Notes: generated by a model from the letters alone, not told the origin. DNA of 6,612 nt from Synergistales bacterium (GCA_026002715.1 BOCC01000115.1:1-6612); one strand, 5' to 3'. Positions 1 through 5,401 are shown, counted from the first letter of the stretch. Numbers and translations are program-made.

Positions 1-325
1 GCGTTTTTGTACGCAGGGCCTCAGCCAAGCCATACTCAAAGACCCGAATGACAATGTTCTCGTCGTCCCCTATTTCGGCTTCGATATGATAAGCGTATAC
101 ACCGCCTATGATAATGATGGTGTCTGAGTGGAGGCGACGCAGCTTTTTCGATACGGTTTCAGTGTTGGGATAATCAACAGTGCTGTCTAACGGGTGATCT
201 GTGCCAAACAGACCGTTGATGAATTGAATGACCGCTGCGCTTGATAATCGTATCAACTGCTTCAAGATTAAGTCGAAGATCTGCGCCGTGTCGCGTTCTT
301 GTTTTTTGCCTAACTCTTTCGTCAC
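1..325 (-). CDS. Rpn-like PD-(D/E)XK family protein, N-terminal part (cut by window edge)
   Basis: The first 108 codons of a minus-strand gene are visible; the rest lies beyond base 1. The start is taken as GTG at 323-325 because an AAAGGA ribosome-binding site lies 9 bases upstream and the frame is closed by TGA a few codons earlier. The N-terminus is charged (TKELGKKQERDT), then a helix-rich part with IQFINGLFG (residues 33-41). D68 in SDTIIII is followed by HIEAEIGDDENIVIRVFEYG (80-99). An Asp, a short hydrophobic strand and an E-x-E/Q ending in IRVFEYG is the pattern I associate with the Rpn/YhgA-type PD-(D/E)XK nuclease-like families, often annotated as putative transposases or recombination-promoting nucleases. 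That assignment is from memory of the motif; E84 replaces the usual Lys or Gln, so activity is unknown. The gene has its own promoter and looks intact as far as it is visible. Confidence 0.6.
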   Translation of the reverse strand, partial: MTKELGKKQERDTAQIFDLILKQLIRLSSAAVIQFINGLFGTDHPLDSTVDYPNTETVSKKLRRLHSDTIIIIGGVYAYHIEAEIGDDENIVIRVFEYGLAEALRTKT

Positions 326-362
326 TGTACGACATCCTTTCGCTTCACTTAGTCATGCCGCT

Positions 363-391
363 ATTTTACAGCGAAAAGCGAAACACCTCAA
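363..391 (-). promoter_or_regulatory. Sigma-70-type promoter for the Rpn-like gene
   Basis: On the minus strand, TTGAGG (386-391) and TAAAAT (363-368) are separated by exactly 17 bases. The -10 box lies about 37 bases upstream of the GTG start at 325, leaving a short leader that contains the AAAGGA ribosome-binding site. Both hexamers are good matches to the housekeeping consensus. The assignment is by sequence only. Confidence 0.5.
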
Positions 392-483
392 CAAGATATT
401 TTATAACGATGCGTTCTTGATATAGTGTTGTTTGAAAAGGCGAGTGCCATTTGGAAAGTGAAAGTTTATGAAACGGCCCTGCT

Positions 484-506
484 TTTGAGTTTCCCCATTT
501 TTTCAA
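484..506 (+). repeat. Short terminal-type repeat, copy 1 (probable IS end after the transposase remnant)
   Basis: The segment reads TTTGAGTTTCCCCATTTTTT and sits just past the stop codon (503-505) of the minus-strand transposase remnant, where an IS end would be expected. The same 20 bases, with one C/T change, recur in the same orientation at 817-836, and a diverged inverted copy lies near 983-1002. Copy 1 and the inverted copy would make a terminal inverted repeat pair about 500 bp apart around the transposase remnant. Confidence 0.5.
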
Positions 507-835
507 GCGCACCTCCAAAGGAGAAGCTGATTTGAGCGTGGCGGCTTGTCAAAGAACGACGAGATCCCGGTGTACAGCTCGCCAAATATTTCAGCTAAGC
601 CGTCGGTTATTGCGTAAAATGTGAATTTAGACAAGCCGTACAGGTGTTTCGAGACCTCAATAACTTCGAGAACCTCAATGCTCTCATCTATTTTTTCACT
701 CAGTACGCCGATATATCCTATGGCGACAGTCAGTAGTAAATCAAGGTTTCTGATGGATTTTAACGAGCGCACAAGAAACTTCTCAAACCCGAAGCTCTGC
801 TTCTTGAATTTGTAGTATTTGAGTTTCCCTATTTT
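503..835 (-). pseudogene. IS4-type transposase, C-terminal remnant
   Basis: The minus-strand frame is open from 835 to the TGA at 503-505 and reads YYKFKKQSFGFEKF, then LVRSLKSIRNLDLLLT and VAIGYIGVLSEK. This resembles the end of IS4-superfamily DDE transposases (Y-[YF]-R/K-F-K-K-Q-x-F-G-F-E followed by VRSL-x-x-I-x-x-L-x-x-LL), the stretch that follows the catalytic Glu of the YREK region. The RNase H core with the first two catalytic Asp residues is missing, and no start codon with a ribosome-binding site is present. The only in-frame start, GTG at 772, lies inside the conserved block. Recognisable transposase sequence stops near base 816, exactly where the short repeat copy 2 begins, so the upstream residues (KIGKLK) come from the repeat. 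This is a dead fragment, bounded on both sides by the same repeat in direct orientation. Confidence 0.7.
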
Positions 836-1004
836 TTATGAAGATATATTTTCCGCTGCGAAAAAGGCTTAATAAAAGCGCGTTTACGATCCGATGGCTG
901 TGATAAAACGCAAAATTTTGTTTTCAACTTTGAAAACACTAAAAACATAGTAATATCAAGCACTTTAAGAGATATAGAAATGAAAATTGAGAAACTCAAA
1001 TACT
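814..1004. mobile_element. MITE-like segment bounded by inverted repeats
   Basis: The left end (814-836, AGTATTTGAGTTTCCCTATT) and the reverse complement of the right end (about 983-1004, AGTATTTGAGTTTCTCAATT) share 14 identical bases and about 20 of 23 overall. The 190-bp interior is AT-rich and has no coding frame I can support, which fits a non-autonomous deletion derivative of the neighbouring IS4-type element. The transposase homology breaks exactly at the left end. No clear target-site duplication is visible, so the alternative is that 814-836 is a chance junction and the true element is a larger, internally deleted IS running from about 485 to 1003. Confidence 0.4.
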
Positions 1005-1221
1005 CATATATCGACTACTTTATTGTGATGTGATAAAATTTTATTGAAACATTAGGACACCTCTTATCTTAGACTTTTTTTTATGGCTAAAAATCTATAA
1101 ATTTAGCTATAGTCGGAATAAGTTGGAAAATCATTTTAAACATAGTCCAGTGTTTAATTGGGGGATAAATATTTGGAAGATAAACTTCCGTTCATATTCT
1201 GAGAAAAGAGGGGAATTATTT
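836..1221. other. AT-rich gene-free stretch upstream of the collar-protein gene
   Basis: I see no supportable gene in these 386 bases. The left half is the MITE-like segment. The right half (1005-1221) must carry the promoter of the collar-protein gene. Candidates are weak: TTGAAA at 1044-1049 with TATCTT at 1065-1070 (15-base spacer), and isolated TATAAA (1096-1101) or TATAGT (1108-1113) without a good -35 box. The TTG-initiated extension of the downstream frame back to 1123 has no ribosome-binding site and is rejected. Confidence 0.4.
911..937. repeat. Two adjoining perfect palindromes
   Basis: CAAAATTTTG (911-920) is a perfect 10-base palindrome. It shares its last base with GTTTTCAA-CT-TTGAAAAC (920-937), an inverted repeat with 8-base arms. 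They lie inside the MITE-like segment, about 285 bases upstream of the collar-protein start. They could be an operator, a transposase-binding site or a small hairpin; nothing here decides between these. There is no G+C-rich stem, so they are unlikely to be terminators. Confidence 0.35.
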
Positions 1222-3045
1222 ATGAAACGTTTGGCTTTATCGTGGTTAATGGTAATGTTTTTGGCGTGCGCTTCTATGGCTGCGGATACTTTCGATCCTT
1301 TGGAGAGCGCCTTCAAGGAGCCGGTGCCGACAACCAGGGCGACTGGAGCGTTTACTCTTGATGGGACTAACAGGGCAGTTCAATACTATGCCGCGAACGA
1401 TGACGCGATTCCTAATCTGTTTTTCCACAGACCTCTTTGGGCGCTCTACCTCAACAAGACAGAGGGACGCGGACTTCCCGCAGCAGTGTTGAGCAGCCGA
1501 CTAATTAACGGAAACCAAGTGGTCGGATTTAAAGTTGCACTCTCCACTCCGCAATTGAGGGATTATATCCAGGAACATATCGTTCAGCGCGGATACAAGG
1601 GACTGCCAACAAACTTAGACATCAGACCCTGGCCTATTTACTACGCGACTGTCACTGTTCGTGATCGCTCGACACATGAAATACTTGCTCAGAAAAAGTT
1701 GGGCAATCTTTTTCAGATATCTGGCGACTATGAATTCTTTTTGACATTTGACGACAGCACTAAATACAAAGACTTTATCGACCTGTTATATCAAGATTTA
1801 GTAGAATTTTCCTTCCGCTACCACTTCACAGGTCAGCTGAATACTATCACAGCGGAGTATACTTATAAAATCGATGTTGACAGAGAGCAAGTTTTTTCTA
1901 CTCTTTTGGACGCCAACCAAAGGGAGCGCAGGGCTCCGATTTTTCAGGACACCGTGAATAAAGCAAGCACTCTGTTACATGCAAACATCACGAGCACCAT
2001 AGTGGGCGATCCGGATATCCTTAGCGCAACACCACCCACCATAGAGCAGATTATCTCGAAGTTGTTTGAGATGGACAAGGAAATTCTTTTTGACGCGGCG
2101 AGCCAGAATGCGCTTTTAGATAGCTATTTACAGCCCATTCGAGCTCATCTGGAAGAGGTTTCGGGTAGAACCGAGGAAGAACTTCTGAAGAAATTGCAAG
2201 AGCGGGTCGTAGATACCACAACAGGAGGCGGCGCTAAAGGTTCCTTCAGCCTTGATTTTAAACTATTTAAATTCAGCTTTGGCGGTAATGCCGACGTGAC
2301 GAGGCGCATCACAACAAGAGATTTGGAGGAAAGTGAGAAGAAATACGGGCTTACTTTTCAGAAGAAAGAAGATACGGAATACTATGAGCCGTATTCCATA
2401 AAATCCTACCGCTATGTGGACGCTGCCGGGAAAACCGACATTACTTTCAGTACAACTCGAATAAATAAAGAAAACGCTGGCGGCGTTGAAGACGCCCCGA
2501 TTGTCCCAAGCCAGTTTAACACGGACAAACTTACCGCGGCATTGGAGAATATACGGGTAAAGTTTATCGCTTGGAGCGCTCCCGTTGGAGCGGTTGAGGC
2601 GTATCTCGGCATGGACGCCCCTGAGGGTTGGCTGCTGTGCGATGGCAGAGAAATTCCGAAGGGCGCCGTTTATGACACGTTGCGTAAGATGGTAGGTAAT
2701 AACGTCCCCGACCTGCGCGCTCAATTCCTCCGAGGATTAGACAATGGCGCTGGCATAGATCCTGACCCCAGAGTATTGGGGAAGCCGCAAATGGATAGTT
2801 TGCAGAATATTACAGGAGGAATTGATATTGCGTCGACAGCTCAATTTGAAGTAAAAGCAACTGGGCCGTCTGATAAGAATGCTTTATATCCTTCTGATAG
2901 CGGTTCTAGATATAACTATATGGGTCACACCAACTGGCATGGTGACAATTCTGTTAGAATACTTTTCGACGCTTCAAGAGTAGCCAGAACTTCGACAGAA
3001 ACGCGACCGAAGAATGTCGCGGTCAATTACATCATCAAATATTGA
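1222..3045 (+). CDS. Exported protein with C-terminal phage tail-collar/tail-fibre type domain
   Basis: The product has 607 residues. I chose ATG at 1222 because AGAGGGG lies 8 bases upstream and the protein then begins with a typical signal peptide (MKRLALSWLMVMFLACASMA, cleavage likely after A20), so it should leave the cytoplasm. Residues about 60-230 form a mixed alpha/beta region I do not recognise. Residues about 270-330 are helical with coiled-coil character (HLEEVSGRTEEELLKKLQER), followed by a Gly-rich turn (335-339) and alternating beta-like segments (340-412). Residues 453-527 match the phage tail-collar pattern: APVGAVEAYLG, then PEGWLLCDGREIP, then VPDLRAQFLRG and the D-x-G-x-GIDPDPR-x-LG-x-x-Q-x-DS stretch. 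The extreme C-terminus, ETRPKNVAVNYIIKY, is the usual end of tail-fibre head domains. No capsid, sheath, baseplate or lysis gene is near, so this is not an obvious prophage. A surface-exposed, possibly trimeric adhesin is a reasonable inference; the ligand is unknown. No paralogue or chaperone is adjacent. Confidence 0.8.
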   Translation: MKRLALSWLMVMFLACASMAADTFDPLESAFKEPVPTTRATGAFTLDGTNRAVQYYAANDDAIPNLFFHRPLWALYLNKTEGRGLPAAVLSSRLINGNQVVGFKVALSTPQLRDYIQEHIVQRGYKGLPTNLDIRPWPIYYATVTVRDRSTHEILAQKKLGNLFQISGDYEFFLTFDDSTKYKDFIDLLYQDLVEFSFRYHFTGQLNTITAEYTYKIDVDREQVFSTLLDANQRERRAPIFQDTVNKASTLLHANITSTIVGDPDILSATPPTIEQIISKLFEMDKEILFDAASQNALLDSYLQPIRAHLEEVSGRTEEELLKKLQERVVDTTTGGGAKGSFSLDFKLFKFSFGGNADVTRRITTRDLEESEKKYGLTFQKKEDTEYYEPYSIKSYRYVDAAGKTDITFSTTRINKENAGGVEDAPIVPSQFNTDKLTAALENIRVKFIAWSAPVGAVEAYLGMDAPEGWLLCDGREIPKGAVYDTLRKMVGNNVPDLRAQFLRGLDNGAGIDPDPRVLGKPQMDSLQNITGGIDIASTAQFEVKATGPSDKNALYPSDSGSRYNYMGHTNWHGDNSVRILFDASRVARTSTETRPKNVAVNYIIKY

Positions 3046-3080
3046 TTATATAATACTCCCCATAAGCACTAATGAAAAAG

Positions 3081-3124
3081 TTACACAGAGCATTATCACA
3101 CCCCTGTGATAATGCTCTGTGTAA
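3081..3124. terminator. Perfect 20-bp hairpin between convergent transcription units
   Basis: TTACACAGAGCATTATCACA (3081-3100), a CCCC loop and the exact reverse complement (3105-3124) form a 44-base perfect stem-loop, 35 bases after the collar-protein stop. On the plus strand it is followed by ACCGTTTGG, not by a T run. On the minus strand it is followed by CTTTTTCATT, a modest U tract. It may end transcription from one or both sides. The perfect, G+C-poor stem is unusual for a terminator, so a protein-binding or transposon-derived palindrome is also possible. Confidence 0.55.
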
Positions 3125-3536
3125 ACCGTTTGGCATGAATTAATCTCAAACTTATTTATAGATTTCGGAAATGCTATGCGTCAGTTCAAAGCATTGCAGC
3201 GGTTAAGTGTTGCTAAAACACGAAAATAAGCAACGTAAAACCTATAATTAAAAGAATATTTTTAGAAGAGACAAGAATAACCCTTCTCGGCGGGTCTGTT
3301 GGGCATTTTTGGGTGGCAGCCTGCGGATTTGGGGTTGTATAAATAGGTTTAAAAAATAGTTTTGTCTGTGGTACAATAAAGCCGCTTGGGATAAGCAGTG
3401 AACCGGCGAAGAATGAGCCGTGTGAGTCGCTTAGTTGCTCCACCACAAGCCCCGCGCGGCGGGCTGCGGCTTGGGCGGTGGCTGTTTAAACTCGTCGCCG
3501 CTAAGATTCATATGTTGCTTTGTAATTCGATATTCG
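3125..3536. other. Gene-free stretch between hairpin and toxin gene
   Basis: No gene here is convincing. A minus-strand GTG frame (3213-3446) lacks a ribosome-binding site and protein-like composition at its N-terminal half. A 26-codon minus-strand frame, ATG at 3509-3511 to TAA at 3431-3433 (MNLSGDEFKQPPPKPQPAAR and six more residues), lies just downstream of the toxin gene, but its ribosome-binding site is poor. TTTAAA (3350-3355) and TACAAT (3374-3379) with an 18-base spacer could form a plus-strand promoter that would transcribe the GC-rich hairpin at 3440-3481; this is speculative. Confidence 0.35.
3440..3481. repeat. GC-rich multi-arm hairpin
   Basis: Three nested complementary arms are visible: CCACC (3440-3444) with GGTGG (3477-3481), CAAGCC (3446-3451) with GGCTTG (3468-3473), and CCCGC (about 3451-3455) with GCGGG (3459-3463). 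The block is strikingly GC-rich in an otherwise AT-rich stretch. It has no flanking U tract in either direction, so it is not a classical terminator. It may be a dispersed palindromic (REP-like) element, or the structured 3' part of the toxin-antitoxin transcript, which ends 56 bases away. Confidence 0.45.
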
Positions 3537-3818
3537 TCAGAACAAGTCGGAATGTGAGCCGGTTTGCGTAAGCACAAGAACTAATCGGTCATTGTCGAGC
3601 GCGTAAATCAACAGCCAATCATTTTGAATGTGACACTCTCTAAAACCCTCATGGTTACTAATCAAGGCGTGATCTTTGAACTTGGAGTCGAGCGTTTTTC
3701 CCTCTATAAGCTGTTGAATCACGTCATCCAACAAATCCATATCAAGCCCGCGTTTTTTTGCCCGTTTACGGTCTTTTCGATACTGTGAAGTTGTGTGAAG
3801 TTCAAACACTCTGTTCAA
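3537..3818 (-). CDS. yafQ: YafQ-type mRNA interferase toxin (RelE superfamily)
   Basis: This 93-residue protein carries the full YafQ signature: H50 in FKDH, H63 in GFRECH, D67-W68 in NDWLLIY, H89 in TGSH and F93 at the C-terminus. In E. coli YafQ the equivalent residues (H50, H63, D67, W68, H87, F91) form the site that cuts ribosome-bound mRNA, so the toxin is probably active. YafQ proteins are usually 90-95 residues, so the length is normal. The start is uncertain. TTG at 3816-3818 overlaps the antitoxin stop by 4 bases (TTGA) but sits only 2 bases from GGAG; GTG at 3807-3809 is the alternative, 11 bases from GGAG. Overlap with the RelB/DinJ-like gene implies translational coupling in one operon. 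The symbol is by family resemblance. Confidence 0.88.
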   Translation of the reverse strand: MNRVFELHTTSQYRKDRKRAKKRGLDMDLLDDVIQQLIEGKTLDSKFKDHALISNHEGFRECHIQNDWLLIYALDNDRLVLVLTQTGSHSDLF

Positions 3819-4111
3819 TTCTCCGACAGCATTTCTCTGTCAAGTTCCTCTGACAATTCGCGCGCGCTGTGATATGCCTTTGTCTTGATCTGTCCGGCTA
3901 TAATCCCGCGAGCTTCCTGAAGAGCCGCCTCTGTCTCCGTTTTGTAGCGAGGCTGTTTAAGTTCAAAAGGCAGACCACCGACCATCAAGGACTGGCGGAG
4001 AAACATATTTACCGCGTCCGTAACTGTGATACCGAATTGTGAAAAAAGTTTCTCGGCGCCGGATTTTGTTTCAGGATCAATTCTGATGTTCAGGCTTGCG
4101 GTTTTAGCCAT
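3815..4111 (-). CDS. dinJ: RelB/DinJ-type antitoxin
   Basis: This 98-residue protein has the RelB/DinJ layout. An N-terminal ribbon-helix-helix DNA-binding part covers residues about 4-42, with ASLNIRIDPETK as the strand, EKLFSQFGITVTDAVNMFLR as the helices and GGLPFEL at 45-51. A charged C-terminal tail (ELSEELDREML) should wrap the toxin. Such antitoxins block the cognate YafQ/RelE toxin and repress their own operon; proteolysis of the antitoxin frees the toxin. ATG at 4109-4111 follows a strong GAGGTGAT ribosome-binding site 6 bases away. The gene comes first in the operon and the toxin follows with a 4-base overlap, the usual order for this family. The symbol is by family resemblance. Confidence 0.88.
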   Translation of the reverse strand: MAKTASLNIRIDPETKSGAEKLFSQFGITVTDAVNMFLRQSLMVGGLPFELKQPRYKTETEAALQEARGIIAGQIKTKAYHSARELSEELDREMLSEN

Positions 4112-4115
4112 TTCA

Positions 4116-4140
4116 TATCACCTCGCCATGATTGTATCAC
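4116..4140 (-). promoter_or_regulatory. Possible promoter/operator of the dinJ-yafQ-like operon
   Basis: On the minus strand, TGATACAAT (4131-4139) is an extended -10 box without a good -35 box. Start of transcription would fall close to the GAGGTGAT ribosome-binding site, so the leader would be very short. The hexamer TATCAC occurs twice in the same orientation (4116-4121 and 4135-4140), 19 bases apart or about two helical turns. It brackets the start region and could be the ribbon-helix-helix binding site. Confidence 0.3.
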
Positions 4141-4249
4141 ATTGCACACTCAACAACCACGCAACGCGAAGCAAAAAAGACAAATCACCAACAAGGCGGC
4201 GACATCGCGCGCACCGCCCGCTCACCGCTAACGAAGGTAAAAGAAAAAG

Positions 4250-4277
4250 AATAAAAAAGACCGCCCAAAAGGGCGGC
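4250..4277 (-). terminator. Rho-independent terminator of the first ankyrin gene
   Basis: CCGCCC (4261-4266), an AAAA loop and GGGCGG (4271-4276) form a GC stem. Read on the minus strand it is followed by TCTTTTTTAT, a classical U tract. It lies 91 bases past the stop of the minus-strand ankyrin gene and before the antitoxin promoter, so it separates the two units. On the plus strand CCTTTTC follows the stem, so weak bidirectional action is possible. Confidence 0.85.
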
Positions 4278-4367
4278 CTTTTCGCCTGTGATGTGCGTCG
4301 GTCACTTCCGTTGTCGCCCTTCTTTTTGTCGATTTGCCGAACAAGTGATTAGGGCACGGCGAAATCG

Positions 4368-4961
4368 TTATCGCTTGATGGTGACTTCTGAAGCCTCCTG
4401 AAGCTGTTTGAAAGCCGCCGTGCCTGTCAATTTTTCGTTCCCTCCGGCGTAGTCTCTGGCGTAGTCTATCGCCATTCTTCCGGCGTAGTCTATCGCCTGT
4501 GCGTCCGCGCCATTCTTTAGCAGGGCAGCGACAACTTTCGGGTTGGGATTATTCGCGGCGGCAAGCATCAAAGCTGTCCAGCCGATGATGTTTTTCGCGT
4601 TTACATCTGCGCCCCGTTCGAGCAGGAGAGCGATAACTTCCGGGTTGGGATTATTTTGGGCGGCAAACATCAAAGCTGTCCAGCCGTCGGAGTTTTTCGC
4701 GTTTACATCCGCGCCGTTCTTTAGTAGAGTAGCGATAACTTCCGGGTTGGGATTATTTTGGGCGGCAACCATCAAAGCTGTCCAGCCATCGGAGTTTTTC
4801 GCGTTTACATCCGCGCCGCCATTGATTGCGGCTTTAACTTTGTCGGGCGTGCCTTTCTTGCACAGGTCGGCAAACTCTTGCGTGCTTATCGCGGCGCCGC
4901 CAATCCCCGCGCTCATAAAAAGAACCGACAGCGCGAAAACAGCCGAAATTATCTTTTTCAT
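4368..4961 (-). CDS. Secreted ankyrin-repeat protein (paralogue 1)
   Basis: The 197-residue product starts at ATG 4959-4961, 9 bases after GGGGAG. A signal peptide is clear (MKKIISAVFALSVLFMSAGI, cleavage probably after GGAA near residue 24), so it should work in the periplasm or outside the cell. After an N-terminal cap (STQEFADLCKKGTPDKVKAA), ankyrin repeats run from about residue 38 to 165. The core units (SDGWTALM, then AAQNNPNPEVIA, then LL-x-x-GADVNAKN) repeat every 34 residues, against the usual 33, with an NNPNP loop. The tail EKLTGTAAFKQLQEAS is shared with paralogue 2 near the right end. Ankyrin repeats bind proteins; partner and role cannot be read from the sequence. The gene is a single unit with its own promoter and terminator. 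Compared with the paralogue it has one extra repeat and a small internal duplication near the C-terminus. Confidence 0.9.
   Translation of the reverse strand: MKKIISAVFALSVLFMSAGIGGAAISTQEFADLCKKGTPDKVKAAINGGADVNAKNSDGWTALMVAAQNNPNPEVIATLLKNGADVNAKNSDGWTALMFAAQNNPNPEVIALLLERGADVNAKNIIGWTALMLAAANNPNPKVVAALLKNGADAQAIDYAGRMAIDYARDYAGGNEKLTGTAAFKQLQEASEVTIKR
4446..4497 (-). repeat. 24-base micro-duplication in the ankyrin gene
   Basis: GGCGTAGTCTATCGCC occurs at 4458-4473 and again at 4482-4497, exactly 24 bases (8 codons) apart. A truncated 10-base copy lies at 4446-4455, 12 bases before the first. In protein this gives AIDYAGRM/AIDYARDYAGG. The second ankyrin paralogue has only one equivalent (AIDHAGRNEK), so the copies look like a recent in-frame expansion. 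Confidence 0.75.
4495..4820 (-). repeat. 102-bp tandem repeats encoding ankyrin units
   Basis: The anchor GCGTTTACATC recurs at 4597, 4699 and 4801, and TTGGGATTATT at 4543, 4645 and 4747, a strict 102-base period (34 codons). The units at 4645 and 4747 are nearly identical in DNA, the one at 4543 more diverged. The near-identity suggests recent unit duplication or gene conversion within the gene. Confidence 0.85.
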
Positions 4962-5003
4962 GTAAAATTCTCCCCTATTGATGTGTTGTGTGTTACGCGC
5001 GGT

Positions 5004-5032
5004 ATTCTAACAGATTAGCCTGGCATTTTCCA
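5004..5032 (-). promoter_or_regulatory. Promoter of ankyrin gene 1
   Basis: On the minus strand TGGAAA (5027-5032) and TAGAAT (5004-5009) have a 17-base spacer, and TG sits one base before the -10 box (TGTTAGAAT), giving an extended -10. The leader to the ATG at 4961 would be about 35 bases and contains the GGGGAG ribosome-binding site. Confidence 0.5.
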
Positions 5033-5073
5033 CAATCCCCGCGCGGCTTATGCCGGCAAAGCATAATAATTAT

Positions 5074-5117
5074 TTCAAGCCCTCTGACCTATGTTTAAGG
5101 TTCGGAGGGCTTATTTT
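5074..5117 (+). terminator. Rho-independent terminator (plus strand) with no visible upstream gene
   Basis: AAGCCCTCTGACC and GGTTCGGAGGGCTT pair over about 13 positions with one bulged T and a loop of about 9 bases. ATTTTTTG follows on the plus strand, giving a classical terminator. No plus-strand gene precedes it. It lies just before a strong plus-strand promoter (5135-5164) and may insulate that unit, end a small or antisense RNA, or be left from a lost gene. Confidence 0.8.
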
Positions 5118-5134
5118 TTGCCCGGATTTTCGAA

Positions 5135-5164
5135 TTGACATGTACGCCCAAGAAGCGGTATATT
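5135..5164 (+). promoter_or_regulatory. Canonical sigma-70 promoter of the second toxin-antitoxin-like pair
   Basis: TTGACA (5135-5140), a perfect -35 box, and TATATT (5159-5164) are separated by 18 bases. Transcription would start near 5171, leaving a leader of about 35 bases to the ATG at 5207. This position argues against starting the downstream protein at 5135. Confidence 0.7.
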
Positions 5165-5206
5165 AAAGCTGAAAGAGAATCCCATTCACTATTTTGGAGG
5201 TGTGCT

Positions 5207-5401
5207 ATGGATATAATGAATAATACTGCGGACCGCACGGGCGATACTATGACAAAAGAGCAATTTGCCGTCAGTTTTATCAACGCGTTGAAACACGGCA
5301 CACGAATTGCCACAGGCAAAGAAAAGACAACGGGCGCTGCAAGGGATTTCATCAAAAAAGTCCGCGCCGAAATTGAAGAGGATAAACGTGAGAGACGTTA
5401 A
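5207..5401 (+). CDS. Small putative antitoxin, 64 residues
   Basis: ATG at 5207 follows GGAGG by 6 bases and lies about 35 bases after a strong promoter's expected start site, so this start is well supported. An internal ATG at codon 15 (MTKEQF) is less likely. The product is small and charged, with no signal peptide or membrane segment. Residues 16-33 (TKEQFAVSFINALKHGTR) look helical. The C-terminal third (FIKKVRAEIEEDKRERR) is a strongly charged helix of the kind that often binds a toxin. I do not recognise a named family. The antitoxin role is inferred from position: the RelE/HigB-like toxin frame begins at GTG 5388 inside this gene (14-base overlap), with its ribosome-binding site (GAGG) also inside it, an arrangement typical of coupled toxin-antitoxin operons. 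Confidence 0.65.
   Translation: MDIMNNTADRTGDTMTKEQFAVSFINALKHGTRIATGKEKTTGAARDFIKKVRAEIEEDKRERR

Noticed and set aside
1123..1221. TTG-initiated 33-codon extension of the collar-protein gene
   Set aside because: It has no ribosome-binding site, and the extension would place residues in front of a clear signal peptide. ATG at 1222 has AGAGGGG at the right distance.
2850..3045. Variable region of a diversity-generating retroelement in the collar protein
   Set aside because: The C-terminus is rich in Asn and Tyr codons, but no template repeat or reverse transcriptase is in the window and the domain is collar-like, not C-type lectin-like.
1222..3045. Prophage or tail-like particle locus
   Set aside because: Apart from the collar domain, no structural, lysis, integrase or packaging gene is present, and the protein has a signal peptide.
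3213..3446. 77-codon minus-strand GTG frame
   Set aside because: No ribosome-binding site and no recognisable domain, and it partly covers the GC-rich hairpin. The hydrophobic C-terminal end comes from AT-rich sequence. A dispersed repeat that happens to be open is more likely.
4495..4820. CRISPR-like array because of regular spacing
   Set aside because: The 102-base period is in frame (34 codons) and encodes ankyrin units; there are no short repeats separated by unique spacers.
4543..4965. Long plus-strand frame opposite ankyrin gene 1
   Set aside because: It is the antisense shadow of a repetitive coding sequence; it has no ribosome-binding site and the minus-strand product is clearly the real one.
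5135..5206. Upstream start for the small putative antitoxin
   Set aside because: It would begin inside the TTGACA box of the promoter. ATG at 5207 has GGAGG 6 bases before it.
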